A stretch of 64,000 nucleotides of DNA from NCBI GenBank assembly GCA_017479385.1, contig JAFVCE010000022.1, forward strand, positions 1 through 64,000, given 5' to 3'. Below are positions 1 to 7,799 of the stretch, in pieces. Under the pieces are notes generated by a model. That model did not search any database. It saw only the letters and a list, made by a program, of their open reading frames with translations, and was not told the origin of the DNA. This DNA comes from Bacteroidales bacterium (GTDB lineage: Bacteria; Bacteroidota; Bacteroidia; Bacteroidales; P3). The position numbers were made by a program, and so were the translations under genes. Numbering within the stretch: the first letter of the stretch is position 1; each line of letters opens with the position of its first letter.

Positions 1-194
1 AAGACCAAAGAGCTATTGAGGTCTACCTGCAAGGCGGCCGCAGCACGCAGGTGGCCGACATCGTGGCCCACAGCGGCGCCGACCGGCTGCGGGTCTACCC
101 GCTGCTTTTCGAGATGGAGCGTTCTGGGCGGATAGTGGTGACCGAAGTGGAACGCCTCGGCGCCCCAAAGGCAGTGAAACTGATAGAAAAATAG
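1..194 (+). CDS. C-terminal end of a DprA-like DNA-processing protein (partial)
   Basis: Only the last 63 codons are present, read in the frame that begins at base 3 and ends with TAG at 192-194. The translation has the look of the small winged-helix domain that closes DprA/Smf proteins: a helix-turn-helix stretch (VADIVAHSGADRL) followed by LLFEMERSGRIVV, which resembles the LLFE(L/M)E-x-x-G-x-V segment of Bacteroidales DprA. DprA loads RecA onto incoming single-stranded DNA during natural transformation. The main Rossmann-like domain lies outside the window, so the assignment rests on the tail alone. Another winged-helix protein is possible. The recombinase gene follows after 14 bases on the same strand, suggesting co-transcription. 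Confidence 0.5.
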   Translation, partial: DQRAIEVYLQGGRSTQVADIVAHSGADRLRVYPLLFEMERSGRIVVTEVERLGAPKAVKLIEK

Positions 195-208
195 TTCCCA
201 CAGCAACG

Positions 209-1117
209 ATGGACCAAACTGCCCCCATAAAGCAACAATCCGCTGATGGTGTGCTCACTTGCGGCGCCATAGAGGAAGCCGTGCTGCGACGCACCGACTG
301 GCGAAGCAAGAGCACTCGGCAGGGCTACGAAGCCCTTGTGGTGCAGCTGAAAGGCTATGCCGACGGTGATTTTGCCGAGCGAGAGGTGGACGAAGAGTTC
401 TGCCGCGGTTTTACCAACTACCTGCTGGCCAACGTCAAACCGACGTCGGCCCGAAGTTACCTCGAGAAACTCCGCACCCTGACTCGCCAGATGAAAAAAC
501 GCGGCGAGATTGCAACCTTGCCTCAGGTTGAGTTGCGGACGTTGATGCCACCGCGCGAGAGTGCGCAGAAGGTGTACCTGACGCGCGACGAACTTCGGGC
601 CATGCAGGAGGCTCCCTGCCCGGCCGAGAGCACTAAGCAGGCGTTTTTGTTTTCGTGTTACACTGGTTTGCTCAAGGGCGAGGTGCAGGATTTGAAGTGG
701 GACGCTATTCGCCTCAATGGCAACGGTTTAGAGCTTATGCGCACGGTGGAGCATAGTGGCGAGCAGGTGCGAGTGCCCATTGTCGAGCCGGCTCGCGAAA
801 TTCTCGAGAGCGCGGAGCGGGCCTACGGCAGCCTGCCCGAGGGTGAGCAGGATGAGCGCGTGTTTCACCTGCTGAGTGGGATTACGATAAACGACCACAT
901 TCGTCGTTGGGCGCAGGCGGCGGGGGTGGCGAAGCATATTAATTACATGACTTCGCGCCACACTTTTGCCATCATGGCCTTGCGGGCAGGAGTGGACCTT
1001 TACGTGTTGGCCAGGTGGTGCGGATACAGCAACGTGGCGGCGGCGCAGGGTTATGCCGATTTGGTGGGGCGTAATGTGCGGAGCGACAGCGAGTTGCTCG
1101 AGGCTGCGTTTGCCTGA
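209..1117 (+). CDS. Tyrosine recombinase-family protein with degraded active site
   Basis: A 302-residue protein with the two-domain plan of phage-integrase/XerCD recombinases: a helical SAM-like core-binding domain at about residues 25-110 and a catalytic-type domain at about 122-295. The fold signatures are clear (FLFSCYTGL at 146-154, SRHTFAIMALRAG at 249-261, and a C-terminal YADL). Several catalytic residues are replaced. The first arginine (normally TGLR) is Leu155, the histidine of the HxxR box is Met247, and the second histidine (normally GH) is Tyr273. Arg250 and the nucleophile Tyr282 remain. Members normally cut and rejoin DNA through the tyrosine. This one may bind DNA without completing the reaction, or may be a decaying gene. 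It follows the DprA-like gene by 14 bases, and no attachment sites or other mobile-element genes were seen nearby. Confidence 0.8.
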   Translation: MDQTAPIKQQSADGVLTCGAIEEAVLRRTDWRSKSTRQGYEALVVQLKGYADGDFAEREVDEEFCRGFTNYLLANVKPTSARSYLEKLRTLTRQMKKRGEIATLPQVELRTLMPPRESAQKVYLTRDELRAMQEAPCPAESTKQAFLFSCYTGLLKGEVQDLKWDAIRLNGNGLELMRTVEHSGEQVRVPIVEPAREILESAERAYGSLPEGEQDERVFHLLSGITINDHIRRWAQAAGVAKHINYMTSRHTFAIMALRAGVDLYVLARWCGYSNVAAAQGYADLVGRNVRSDSELLEAAFA

Positions 1118-1162
1118 GAGTGGCCTTTGGGGTGGGGGAGAGGTCGAGTTGCAAGTGGCTGT

Positions 1163-1215
1163 GTATCAAGCGTTGTTCGACCTCAATACGACCTTAACCC
1201 CTCTTTAACACGACC
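1163..1215 (-). repeat. Dispersed repeat, copy A
   Basis: Read on the minus strand it carries GTTAAAGAGGGGTTAAGG, then the core GGTCGTATTGAGGTCGAA (1176-1193), then CAACGCTTGATAC. The same string of elements recurs near 14.3, 32.6, 40.3 and 45.3 kb. It lies in the intergenic region after the recombinase gene. Confidence 0.85.
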
Positions 1216-1283
1216 GAAGTGCTGATAATGAGGCGCTTAGATTAGGAATGTGGTTTTGTTTTTCGGGATTGCAATTTTTTTCG

Positions 1284-1292
1284 TAATTTTGC
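1284..1292 (+). promoter_or_regulatory. Bacteroidota -7 promoter element and leader of the 1314 gene
   Basis: TAATTTTGC fits the TAnnTTTG -7 consensus, 30 bases before the ATG at 1314. A TTG at 1269-1271 is closer than the usual -33 spacing, so the upstream half is uncertain. The leader contains CCGAAAAACTTTTTTTG, which is also found ahead of the gene at 6209. Confidence 0.55.
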
Positions 1293-1313
1293 AGTCCGAA
1301 AAACTTTTTTTGT

Positions 1314-1727
1314 ATGCAATTTAGACTAACTTTCGACGAAATTCAGGACCTTATTCAGCGCAAGGCAGGCCGCTCATTACCAATTGTTTATGGCGGCGAG
1401 CATACGGTCCGCATTGCCTACGATGTGAATGTGCTGTTCAAGCAGACGAGTGTGGGAATTGACATCACGGTGGAGCGAATTAATGGCTCCGACATTTTTC
1501 TTTCTTACTCGGGCGGCGCTGCCATCGAGTTTATGCTGCGCACGGCTCTGGGGCGCTACAAAGGGCAGCCTGGGGCCGACATTATAGAGCTGATGGATGG
1601 CAACCGCATTTTGCTGTCGCTGGGAAAGAACCCGCAGGCGGCGCAGATTTTTAATGCTGTGGAGTTGCAGGACATACACTTCGACGAGCAGCACGTGATG
1701 ATTGACTTTAAACCCAAAAATATTTGA
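1314..1727 (+). CDS. Conserved hypothetical protein upstream of rlmH
   Basis: A 137-residue soluble protein with no signal peptide or membrane segment. It is not recognised. It alternates short beta-strand-like segments with charged stretches (IVYGGEHTVRIAYD, VGIDITVERI, DIFLSYSGG), suggesting a small beta-rich or alpha/beta domain. The start at 1314 is chosen because a promoter-like TAATTTTGC ends 21 bases upstream. Its stop codon TGA (1725-1727) overlaps the TTG start of rlmH, so the two are probably translated together. That link hints at a ribosome-related or housekeeping role, but this is inference only. Confidence 0.7.
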   Translation: MQFRLTFDEIQDLIQRKAGRSLPIVYGGEHTVRIAYDVNVLFKQTSVGIDITVERINGSDIFLSYSGGAAIEFMLRTALGRYKGQPGADIIELMDGNRILLSLGKNPQAAQIFNAVELQDIHFDEQHVMIDFKPKNI

Positions 1728-2191
1728 ATATCAGGCTCATAGTGGTCTCGAAGACCGATGTGGGCTACCTGCGCGAAGGGATTGAGGACTACGTGGGGCG
1801 GCTTAAGCACTATGTTGGTTTTGTGGTCGACGTGGTGCCGGGGCTCAAGGGGCAGTTGCCGCCCGACGAGGTTCGCAAACGTGAGGGGGAGTTGATTTTG
1901 AAGCGGTTGCGCCCGTCGGATTGTGTGGTGCTGCTCGACGAGCATGGGCGCGAGTTCACCTCGGTTGGTTTTGCCGACTACCTGCAGCGGCAGATGAATG
2001 CCGGTGTGCGCGAGTTGGTGTTTGTGGTGGGTGGTGCCTTCGGCTTTTCAAACGAGGTTTATGCCGTCGCCAGCGGCAAGATTTCGCTCTCGCAGATGAC
2101 GTTTAACCACCAGATGGTGCGCCTGTTTTTTGTGGAGCAACTTTACCGCGCCTTTACCATTATCCGCCACGAAAAGTATCACAACCAGTAG
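1724..2191 (+). CDS. rlmH: 23S rRNA (pseudouridine1915-N3)-methyltransferase RlmH
   Basis: A 155-residue SPOUT-class methyltransferase that modifies pseudouridine 1915 in helix 69 of 23S rRNA, acting on the assembled ribosome. The diagnostic C-terminal knot region is intact: VVGGAFGFS, ISLSQMTFNHQMVRLFFVEQ and YRAFTIIRHEKYH. Length matches the family (about 155-160). The start is TTG at 1724, overlapping the TGA of the upstream gene. No ATG in frame would preserve the conserved N terminus (NIRLIVVSK). The gene converges on mreB, and a strong hairpin separates them. Confidence 0.95.
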   Translation: MNIRLIVVSKTDVGYLREGIEDYVGRLKHYVGFVVDVVPGLKGQLPPDEVRKREGELILKRLRPSDCVVLLDEHGREFTSVGFADYLQRQMNAGVRELVFVVGGAFGFSNEVYAVASGKISLSQMTFNHQMVRLFFVEQLYRAFTIIRHEKYHNQ

Positions 2192-2249
2192 CCATTCTGC
2201 GACTGCAAAGTTACGACTTTTTTGGCAACAGGTGGTGTTAAATAATCAT

Positions 2250-2296
2250 AAAAAAGAGTTCTCCTGGCCTTTGCGGCTTGGAGAACTCTTTTTTTT
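2250..2296. terminator. Bidirectional terminator between rlmH and mreB
   Basis: A perfect 15-base stem (arm AAAAAAGAGTTCTCC at 2250-2264, its complement at 2280-2294) has A-rich and T-rich flanks. It can end transcription from both directions between the convergent genes. Confidence 0.9.
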
Positions 2297-2318
2297 ATTG
2301 CTCTCGGCCACAGCGCGT

Positions 2319-3344
2319 TTAGCGGATGAGGAACGAGAATTTGTTGAAGTTTTTGAGGGCAATGCCGGTGCCGCGGGCCACAGCGCGCAGGGGGTCGTCG
2401 GCAATGTAGACTTCGAGTTTGGTTTTCGATTTTATTCGCCTGTCGAGGCCGCGGAGCAGGGCGCCGCCGCCGGCCAGGTAGATGCCGTTGTTGTAGATAT
2501 CGGCCGCCAACTGCGGTGGGGTGATAGAGAGGGTGTCGAGCACGGCCTGCTCTATGCGGGCAATGGATTTGTCGAGGGCGTGGGCAATCTCTTTGTAGTT
2601 GACGAGTACCTCTTTGGGCAGGCCAGTCATGAGGTCGCGGCCGTGGGCGTGGTAGTCTTCTGGTGGTTCGTCGAGGTCTGAGACCGCCGAGCCGACGGCA
2701 ATCTTGATTTCTTCGGCAGTGCGTTCGCCGATGACCATATTGTGCTGTTTGCGCATGTATTCTTCGACGTTGGCGTTGAATTCGTCGCCAGCTATGGGCA
2801 CCGAGTTGTTGCAGATGATGGCGCCGAGCGAGATGACGGCAATTTCGGCTGTGCCGCCTCCGATGTCGACAATCATGTGGCCTTCGGGTGCGAGGACATC
2901 TATGCCGTTGCCTATGGCGGCTGCCATGGGCTCGTGAATCATGCGTATCTCTTTGGCGCCAGCCTGCTCGGCGCTTTCGCGCACGGCGCGGGCTTCGACG
3001 TTGGTGATGCCGCTCGGTATGCAGATAACCATGCGCAGCGCTGGGGGCATGAATGAGCGGGCGACGGGGGTCATGCCGATGAGCTCGCGGATGAGGTGCT
3101 GAGCCATCTCGAAGTCGGCAATAACACCGCGGCGCAGTGGGCGCACGGTCTCGATGTTCTTGTCGCCGGTGCGGCCTTCCATGGGCAGTGCGGCCTTGCC
3201 AACAGCAATGATTTTGTTGGTGCTGCGGTTGACGGCGACGATGGATGGCTCGTCGATAACCACCTTGTCGTTATATATCACTATGGAGTTGGCGGTGCCG
3301 AGGTCCATAGCCACTTCGCGGTTGAATAGTGAGAACAGTCCCAT
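2319..3344 (-). CDS. mreB: Rod-shape-determining actin homolog MreB
   Basis: A 341-residue actin-fold ATPase that forms membrane-associated filaments directing the elongation cell-wall machinery. Visible family signatures include the phosphate-1 loop (AMDLGTANS), the phosphate-2 region (IVDIGGGTAEIAVIS) and the adenosine motif (YLAGGGALLRGLDRRI). Length is typical. It lies 58 bases downstream of purH on the same strand, an order common in Bacteroidales. There mreB is usually followed by mreC, mreD, a PBP2 gene and rodA. Here the gene is followed instead by a terminator and the convergent rlmH. Confidence 0.96.
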   Translation of the reverse strand: MGLFSLFNREVAMDLGTANSIVIYNDKVVIDEPSIVAVNRSTNKIIAVGKAALPMEGRTGDKNIETVRPLRRGVIADFEMAQHLIRELIGMTPVARSFMPPALRMVICIPSGITNVEARAVRESAEQAGAKEIRMIHEPMAAAIGNGIDVLAPEGHMIVDIGGGTAEIAVISLGAIICNNSVPIAGDEFNANVEEYMRKQHNMVIGERTAEEIKIAVGSAVSDLDEPPEDYHAHGRDLMTGLPKEVLVNYKEIAHALDKSIARIEQAVLDTLSITPPQLAADIYNNGIYLAGGGALLRGLDRRIKSKTKLEVYIADDPLRAVARGTGIALKNFNKFSFLIR

Positions 3345-3402
3345 TGTCTTCAGTCTAATAATTTAATGGTTTTACGCAAAAAAATCTAAAAAGTTTCGTT
3401 TT

Positions 3403-4923
3403 TTAATGTTTAAAGTGGCGTTTGCCAGTAATGGCCATGCCCATGTGGTTCTGTTCGCAGTAGTCAATAGAGTCTTGGTCGTGTATGGAGCCGCCCGGGT
3501 GGGCCACAGCAGCAATGCCGGCTTGGTGGGCAATCTCGACACAGTCGGGGAAGGGGAAGAAAGCGTCTGAGGCCATGACGGCGCCGTTGAGGTCGAACCC
3601 GAACGATTGGGCTTTGGCAATGGCCTGGCGCAGGGCGTCGACGCGGCTGGTTTGGCCCGTGCCCGAAGCCAAAAGCTGGCGGTTTTTGGCCAGTACTATG
3701 GCGTTGCTCTTGGTGTGTTTGACAAGAATGGTGGCAAAGGCGAGGTCGTCGGCCTGCTGGGAGGTGATGGGGGTGGAGGTGACGCTGGTGGCCACGTCGG
3801 CCGCGGTGGGCACCACGGTGTCGCGGTCTTGAACCAGCACGCCGTTCAGCACCGAGCGGAATTGTGGGTTGCCCATCTTGAACTCCTTGCGGCGCAGGAT
3901 AATGCGGTTCTTTTTGCCACGCAATACGGTCAAGGCGTCGTCGTCGTAGGCTGGTGCAATGCAGACTTCGAAGAAGATTTTGTGCATCTCGTCGGCCACC
4001 TCTTTGGTGATTGGGCGGTTTGTGATAATCACGCCGCCAAAGGCGCTAACGGGGTCGCCGGCCAGGGCGTCGGTCCAGGCTTGGAGCGAAGTGGGACGCA
4101 CGGCCATACCGCAGGCGTTGTTGTGTTTGAGGATAGCGAAAGCGGTGTCGCTAAAATCGTCGATAAGGGCGCAGGCTGCGTCGATGTCGCCCAGGTTGTT
4201 GTAGCTGATTTCCTTGCCGTTAAGTTTGTCGAAGCAGGTGTCGAGGTTGCCATAGAAGACTCCTTTTTGGTGGGGGTTCTCGCCATAGCGCAGCACTTCG
4301 GCGTGGCCAAAATCCTGCTTGAAGGCGGGCAACTGCTCGGCGAGGTTGAAGTGGTTGAAGATGGCGGTGTCGTAGTGACTGCTTACGCCGAAGGCGTAGG
4401 TGGCAAAGCGGTGGCGCTGCTCGAGGGTGGTGCAGCCGTCCTGCTCTTGGTATATCTTTAGGAACTCGGCATAGTAGTCGACGGCCGGAACGATTACCAC
4501 GTCGTTAAAGTTCTTGGCAGCGGCGCGGATGAGGCTGATGCCGCCGATGTCGATTTTCTCGATAATGTCTTGCTCGGCAGCACCGCTGGCCACTGTTTGC
4601 TCGAAGGGGTAGAGGTCGACGATGACGAGGTCGATTTCGGGTATCTCGTATTCGGCCAACTGCTCGCCGTCGCTGAACATATCGCGGCGCGAGAGTATAC
4701 CGCCAAAGACCTTGGGGTGGAGGGTTTTGACGCGTCCGCCCAGGATGGAGGGGTAGCCGGTGAGGCTCTCCACGGCTATGGGCTCGATGCCGAGGTCGTG
4801 GATGAACTTGAAGGTGCCACCCGTAGAGTAGATGGTGACGCCCTGCTTGTCGAGCTCGCGCACGATTGCTTCGAGGCCATCCTTGTAGTAAACCGAAATG
4901 AGTGCTGATTTTATTTTTTTCAT
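3403..4923 (-). CDS. purH: Bifunctional AICAR transformylase / IMP cyclohydrolase PurH
   Basis: A 506-residue enzyme for the last two steps of purine synthesis: formylation of AICAR using 10-formyl-tetrahydrofolate, then ring closure to IMP. The N-terminal cyclohydrolase domain shows STGGT, YPSILGGRVKTLHPK and DLVIVDLYPFE. The C-terminal transformylase domain shows LRYGENPHQKG, ILKHNNACG, DPVSAFGG, SNAIVLAK, SDAFFPFPD and a terminal TGKRHFKH. The start at 4923 (MKKIKSALISVYYKDG) gives the family's usual length. The same frame stays open far upstream, but that part is the antisense shadow of pfkA. It is followed by mreB after 58 bases. Confidence 0.97.
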   Translation of the reverse strand: MKKIKSALISVYYKDGLEAIVRELDKQGVTIYSTGGTFKFIHDLGIEPIAVESLTGYPSILGGRVKTLHPKVFGGILSRRDMFSDGEQLAEYEIPEIDLVIVDLYPFEQTVASGAAEQDIIEKIDIGGISLIRAAAKNFNDVVIVPAVDYYAEFLKIYQEQDGCTTLEQRHRFATYAFGVSSHYDTAIFNHFNLAEQLPAFKQDFGHAEVLRYGENPHQKGVFYGNLDTCFDKLNGKEISYNNLGDIDAACALIDDFSDTAFAILKHNNACGMAVRPTSLQAWTDALAGDPVSAFGGVIITNRPITKEVADEMHKIFFEVCIAPAYDDDALTVLRGKKNRIILRRKEFKMGNPQFRSVLNGVLVQDRDTVVPTAADVATSVTSTPITSQQADDLAFATILVKHTKSNAIVLAKNRQLLASGTGQTSRVDALRQAIAKAQSFGFDLNGAVMASDAFFPFPDCVEIAHQAGIAAVAHPGGSIHDQDSIDYCEQNHMGMAITGKRHFKH

Positions 4924-4976
4924 TGTTTGTGCAATTTTTTTTGATGATTCTTCGTTATGTATAAAAAAATATGTGG

Positions 4977-6077
4977 TCAATCGCCGAACTCTATGCCGAC
5001 ACCTTTTGCGGTGTGGACAAGACGCCCGTCGGGGGCTACGAGGTTCTGTTCGCGGACGGCCTCTTTGAGCGGTATGCCTACGATGTCGGGGTGGTGGTAG
5101 GCTACCATTTGGCCGAAGCGCCCTTCGATGACAAACTCCATGGCGCGAACGCCAAACTCGGTGGCCAACACGCGGTCGAATGCTATGGGGGTGCCGCCAC
5201 GCTGCAAGTGGCCAAGTATGGTGCACCTGATGTCGTGCTCGACGCCGGCGGCCTTGAGGTCGGCAGCCAGTTGCTCGCCCACGCCGCCCAGCTTGACGTG
5301 TTGGTAGCCCACTTCGCCGGTTTCGGTGCCGGTAACGCTGCCACCTTTGGGCATGGCCCCCTCGGCAACGACTATTATGCAGTAGCCGTGGCGTTTGTTG
5401 TAGCGTTGTTCGATTTTGGCCTTGATTTTTTGAACGTCGTAGGGTATTTCGGGAATGAGGCACACGTCGGCTCCACCAGCGATGGCGCTGTGGAGGGCAA
5501 TCCAGCCAGCGTCGCGACCCATGACCTCGACAATGAACACTCGGTTGTGAGAGGCGGCGGTTGTGACGAGTTTGTCGATGGCTTCGGTGCAAATCTGCAC
5601 TGCGGTTTGGAACCCGAAAGTGTAGTCGGTGAGCGACAGGTCGTTGTCTATCGTTTTTGGCACGCCCACAATGTTCAGCCCCTTCTCGGCCAGGCCGAGC
5701 GAGATGCGCTGCGAGCCGTCGCCACCAATGTTGATTACGGCGTCGACACCCATATATTGCAGTTTGCGCAACATCTCGTCGGAGCGGTCTACGGTGGTCC
5801 AACTGCCGTCGGCCTCCTTGACGGGCCATGCAAAGGGGCCGCCCTTGTTGGTGGTGCCCAAAATGGTGCCGCCTTGAATTTGGAGCCCTTCAACGCTCTT
5901 CTCGTCGAGCATCATGATTTCGGTAGGCTCGCGCAACACGCCGTTGAACGACTCGACGCAACCAATCACCTCCCAGTCGTTGGTCTGCGAGGCGCGTTTC
6001 ACTATGCCGCGTATAACCGCGTTGAGGCCTGGGCAGTCGCCTCCGCCAGTCAATACCATTACTCTTTTAAGTGCCAT
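4977..6077 (-). CDS. pfkA: 6-phosphofructokinase, group with mixed ATP/PPi-type signature
   Basis: A 366-residue phosphofructokinase catalysing the committed step of glycolysis. Seen in the sequence: the nucleotide loop TGGGDCPGLNA (10-20), GGDGS (118-122), the catalytic PKTIDND (140-146), and the substrate motif VMGRDAGWIAL. The residue after GGD is Gly, as in ATP-dependent enzymes, while the residue before TIDND is Lys, as in pyrophosphate-dependent and group III enzymes. Family knowledge suggests such Gly/Lys combinations use ATP but are not allosterically regulated like the E. coli enzyme. Phosphoryl donor is therefore likely ATP but not certain. It lies 53 bases upstream of purH on the same strand. 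Confidence 0.93.
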   Translation of the reverse strand: MALKRVMVLTGGGDCPGLNAVIRGIVKRASQTNDWEVIGCVESFNGVLREPTEIMMLDEKSVEGLQIQGGTILGTTNKGGPFAWPVKEADGSWTTVDRSDEMLRKLQYMGVDAVINIGGDGSQRISLGLAEKGLNIVGVPKTIDNDLSLTDYTFGFQTAVQICTEAIDKLVTTAASHNRVFIVEVMGRDAGWIALHSAIAGGADVCLIPEIPYDVQKIKAKIEQRYNKRHGYCIIVVAEGAMPKGGSVTGTETGEVGYQHVKLGGVGEQLAADLKAAGVEHDIRCTILGHLQRGGTPIAFDRVLATEFGVRAMEFVIEGRFGQMVAYHHPDIVGIPLKEAVREQNLVAPDGRLVHTAKGVGIEFGD

Positions 6078-6156
6078 TTTAGTCGTTTCCGTCTGATTTT
6101 TAGCACCCTACGTAGGGCTTAGCTCTCAAATGGAATGCACAAATTTACGATTTTTT

Positions 6157-6187
6157 TTCGGAATTAGAAAAAAAAATGTAACTTTGC
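6157..6187 (+). promoter_or_regulatory. Promoter of the metallo-beta-lactamase gene
   Basis: TAACTTTGC (6179-6187) matches the Bacteroidota -7 element. A TTCG at 6157-6160, spaced 18 bases, could serve as a weak -33 element. The leader then contains CCGAAAAACTTTTTTTG just before the ATG, identical over 17 bases to the leader of the gene at 1314. Confidence 0.65.
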
Positions 6188-6208
6188 TGCCGAAAAACTT
6201 TTTTTGAA

Positions 6209-7609
6209 ATGAAACTGCAATTCCTCGGTGCAACGCGCGAAGTTACTGGCAGCAAGCACCTTATAACAACTAAAAGTGGGCTGAAAATTTTGCTCGATTG
6301 CGGTATGTATCAGGGCAAAGGTCTCGAAACCGACGCCATGAACCGCGACCTCGGTTTCGACCCCGCAGAGATTGACTATCTCATCCTCAGCCATGCTCAT
6401 ATCGACCACAGCGGCCTCATTCCCTATATTCACAAGTTGGGCTTCAACGGCACGGTGCTTTGCACCCCCGCCACGCGCGACCTCTGCTCGATAATGTTGG
6501 CCGACGCCGGACGCATTCAGGAGCAGGATACTCGCACCTTCAACAAAAAGCGCAAGGCGCAGGGGCTCGCGCCAGTCGAACCAATCTATACGCTCGAGGA
6601 TGCCCAAAGTGCAATGAACTGCTTTATCAGCATTCCGTACCACAAGCCTTTCAATATCGAGGGCGAAGTGAAGGTTGAGTTTTTCGACGCTGGTCACATT
6701 CTCGGTTCGGCCATGGTTTACCTCGAAATAAAAGAGGGGCGCCGCACCATACGCCTTGGCTTTACGGGCGACATTGGGCGCTACGACAAGCGCATTCTGA
6801 AAGACCCAGAACCTTTCCCACAGGTTGACTACCTCATTATGGAGTCTACCTATGGCGACCGCCTGCACACCACGCTCGACACCGCCGAGCAAGAACTGCT
6901 CATGGCCGTGCTCGACACCTGTACCAAAAAGCGTGGCAAGCTCATTATACCCTCGTTTGCCATCGGCCGCGCGCAGGAGATTATCTATGCCCTCGACCGC
7001 CTCGAACACGCCAAGCTATTGCCCGACATAGATGTCTTTGTAGATAGTCCGCTTTCGGTCTCTGCCACCAACATCATGCGCCTGCATACAGAGTGCTTCA
7101 ACGACGACATTGTGGACTATTGTCGCACCGACCCCGACCCCTTCGGCTTCAACCGCCTGCAATACATACAATCGATAGAGGCTTCCAAAGAGCTCAACAC
7201 GCGCCACAAGCCTTGCGTCATCATCTCCGCTTCGGGCATGATGGAGGCCGGACGCGTTAAGCACCATCTGGCCAACCACATAGACGACCCGTCGACCACC
7301 ATCCTCTGTGTCGGCTATTGCGAGCCATCTACCTTAGGCGCTAAAATTATGCGTGGCGACCGCACAGTTTCTATCTTTGGCCGCCCCTACACCGTCCGCG
7401 CCGAACTGCGCCGCATAGAGTCGCTCTCTGGCCACGGCGATTACAGCGAGATGATAAACTACATCGGCTGTCAAGACCGCCGCAAGTTGAAGAAAATTTT
7501 CCTCGTCCACGGCGAGGAACAAACACAGCAAAATTTCCGCGAAACCCTCGGCGAGGTGGGTTGGACCCGGGTCGACATCCCAGCCTTCCGCGATGAGGTG
7601 GAACTTTGA
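6209..7609 (+). CDS. Beta-CASP metallo-beta-lactamase (RNA-processing nuclease family)
   Basis: A 466-residue protein with a metallo-beta-lactamase core, a beta-CASP insertion and a C-terminal RMMBL segment, the plan of CPSF73-like and related bacterial RNases. Metal ligands are visible in HAHIDHSGLIP (about 70-80), AGHILGSAMV, FTGDIGR and the late SGHGDYSEM. A typical beta-CASP helix region (IPSFAIGRAQEIIYAL) and ISASGMMEAGRVKHH are present. Expected role is endo- or exonucleolytic RNA processing with two zinc ions in the cytoplasm. It is distinct from full RNase J, which has a longer C-terminal domain. It stands alone on the plus strand and converges on the iron-uptake genes. Confidence 0.9.
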   Translation: MKLQFLGATREVTGSKHLITTKSGLKILLDCGMYQGKGLETDAMNRDLGFDPAEIDYLILSHAHIDHSGLIPYIHKLGFNGTVLCTPATRDLCSIMLADAGRIQEQDTRTFNKKRKAQGLAPVEPIYTLEDAQSAMNCFISIPYHKPFNIEGEVKVEFFDAGHILGSAMVYLEIKEGRRTIRLGFTGDIGRYDKRILKDPEPFPQVDYLIMESTYGDRLHTTLDTAEQELLMAVLDTCTKKRGKLIIPSFAIGRAQEIIYALDRLEHAKLLPDIDVFVDSPLSVSATNIMRLHTECFNDDIVDYCRTDPDPFGFNRLQYIQSIEASKELNTRHKPCVIISASGMMEAGRVKHHLANHIDDPSTTILCVGYCEPSTLGAKIMRGDRTVSIFGRPYTVRAELRRIESLSGHGDYSEMINYIGCQDRRKLKKIFLVHGEEQTQQNFRETLGEVGWTRVDIPAFRDEVEL

Positions 7610-7668
7610 GTGTTAAGATATTGAAAATCAGCACGTTGTGTAATGTATTGATTTTCAGTGTTTTGAAT

Positions 7669-7720
7669 AGGTTGTGGTCGTATTAAGGTCGTATTAACAT
7701 CGGGTTGACATCGCCCCTCC
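7669..7720 (+). repeat. Dispersed repeat, divergent copy G
   Basis: GGTCGTATTAAGGTCGTATTAAC near 7677-7699 and then CGGGTTGACATCGCCCCTCC (7701-7720). The second half closely matches the repeat-like insertion in the DUF819 gene near 29.2 kb. Confidence 0.65.
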
Positions 7721-7730
7721 TTCGACCCCC

Positions 7731-7778
7731 ATCAAACGAAGTCCCCTTGCTCGGCCGAGCAAGGGGACTTCGTTTGAT
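7731..7778. terminator. Perfect 48-bp palindrome, bidirectional terminator
   Basis: Two 24-base arms (7731-7754 and 7755-7778) are exact reverse complements with no spacer, centred on CTCGGCCGAG. It sits between the convergent metallo-beta-lactamase and FeoB-associated genes. There is no strong T-run outside the stem. A terminator role is therefore the likely but not the only reading. Confidence 0.75.
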
Positions 7779-7799
7779 TAGTAGGGTTCTGATAAACAG

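Noticed and set aside
4924-5829. A 300-codon N-terminal extension of the purH frame
   Set aside because: The extension overlaps pfkA in antisense, is Arg/His-rich and has no homology-like pattern. PurH starts at 4923 by family length.
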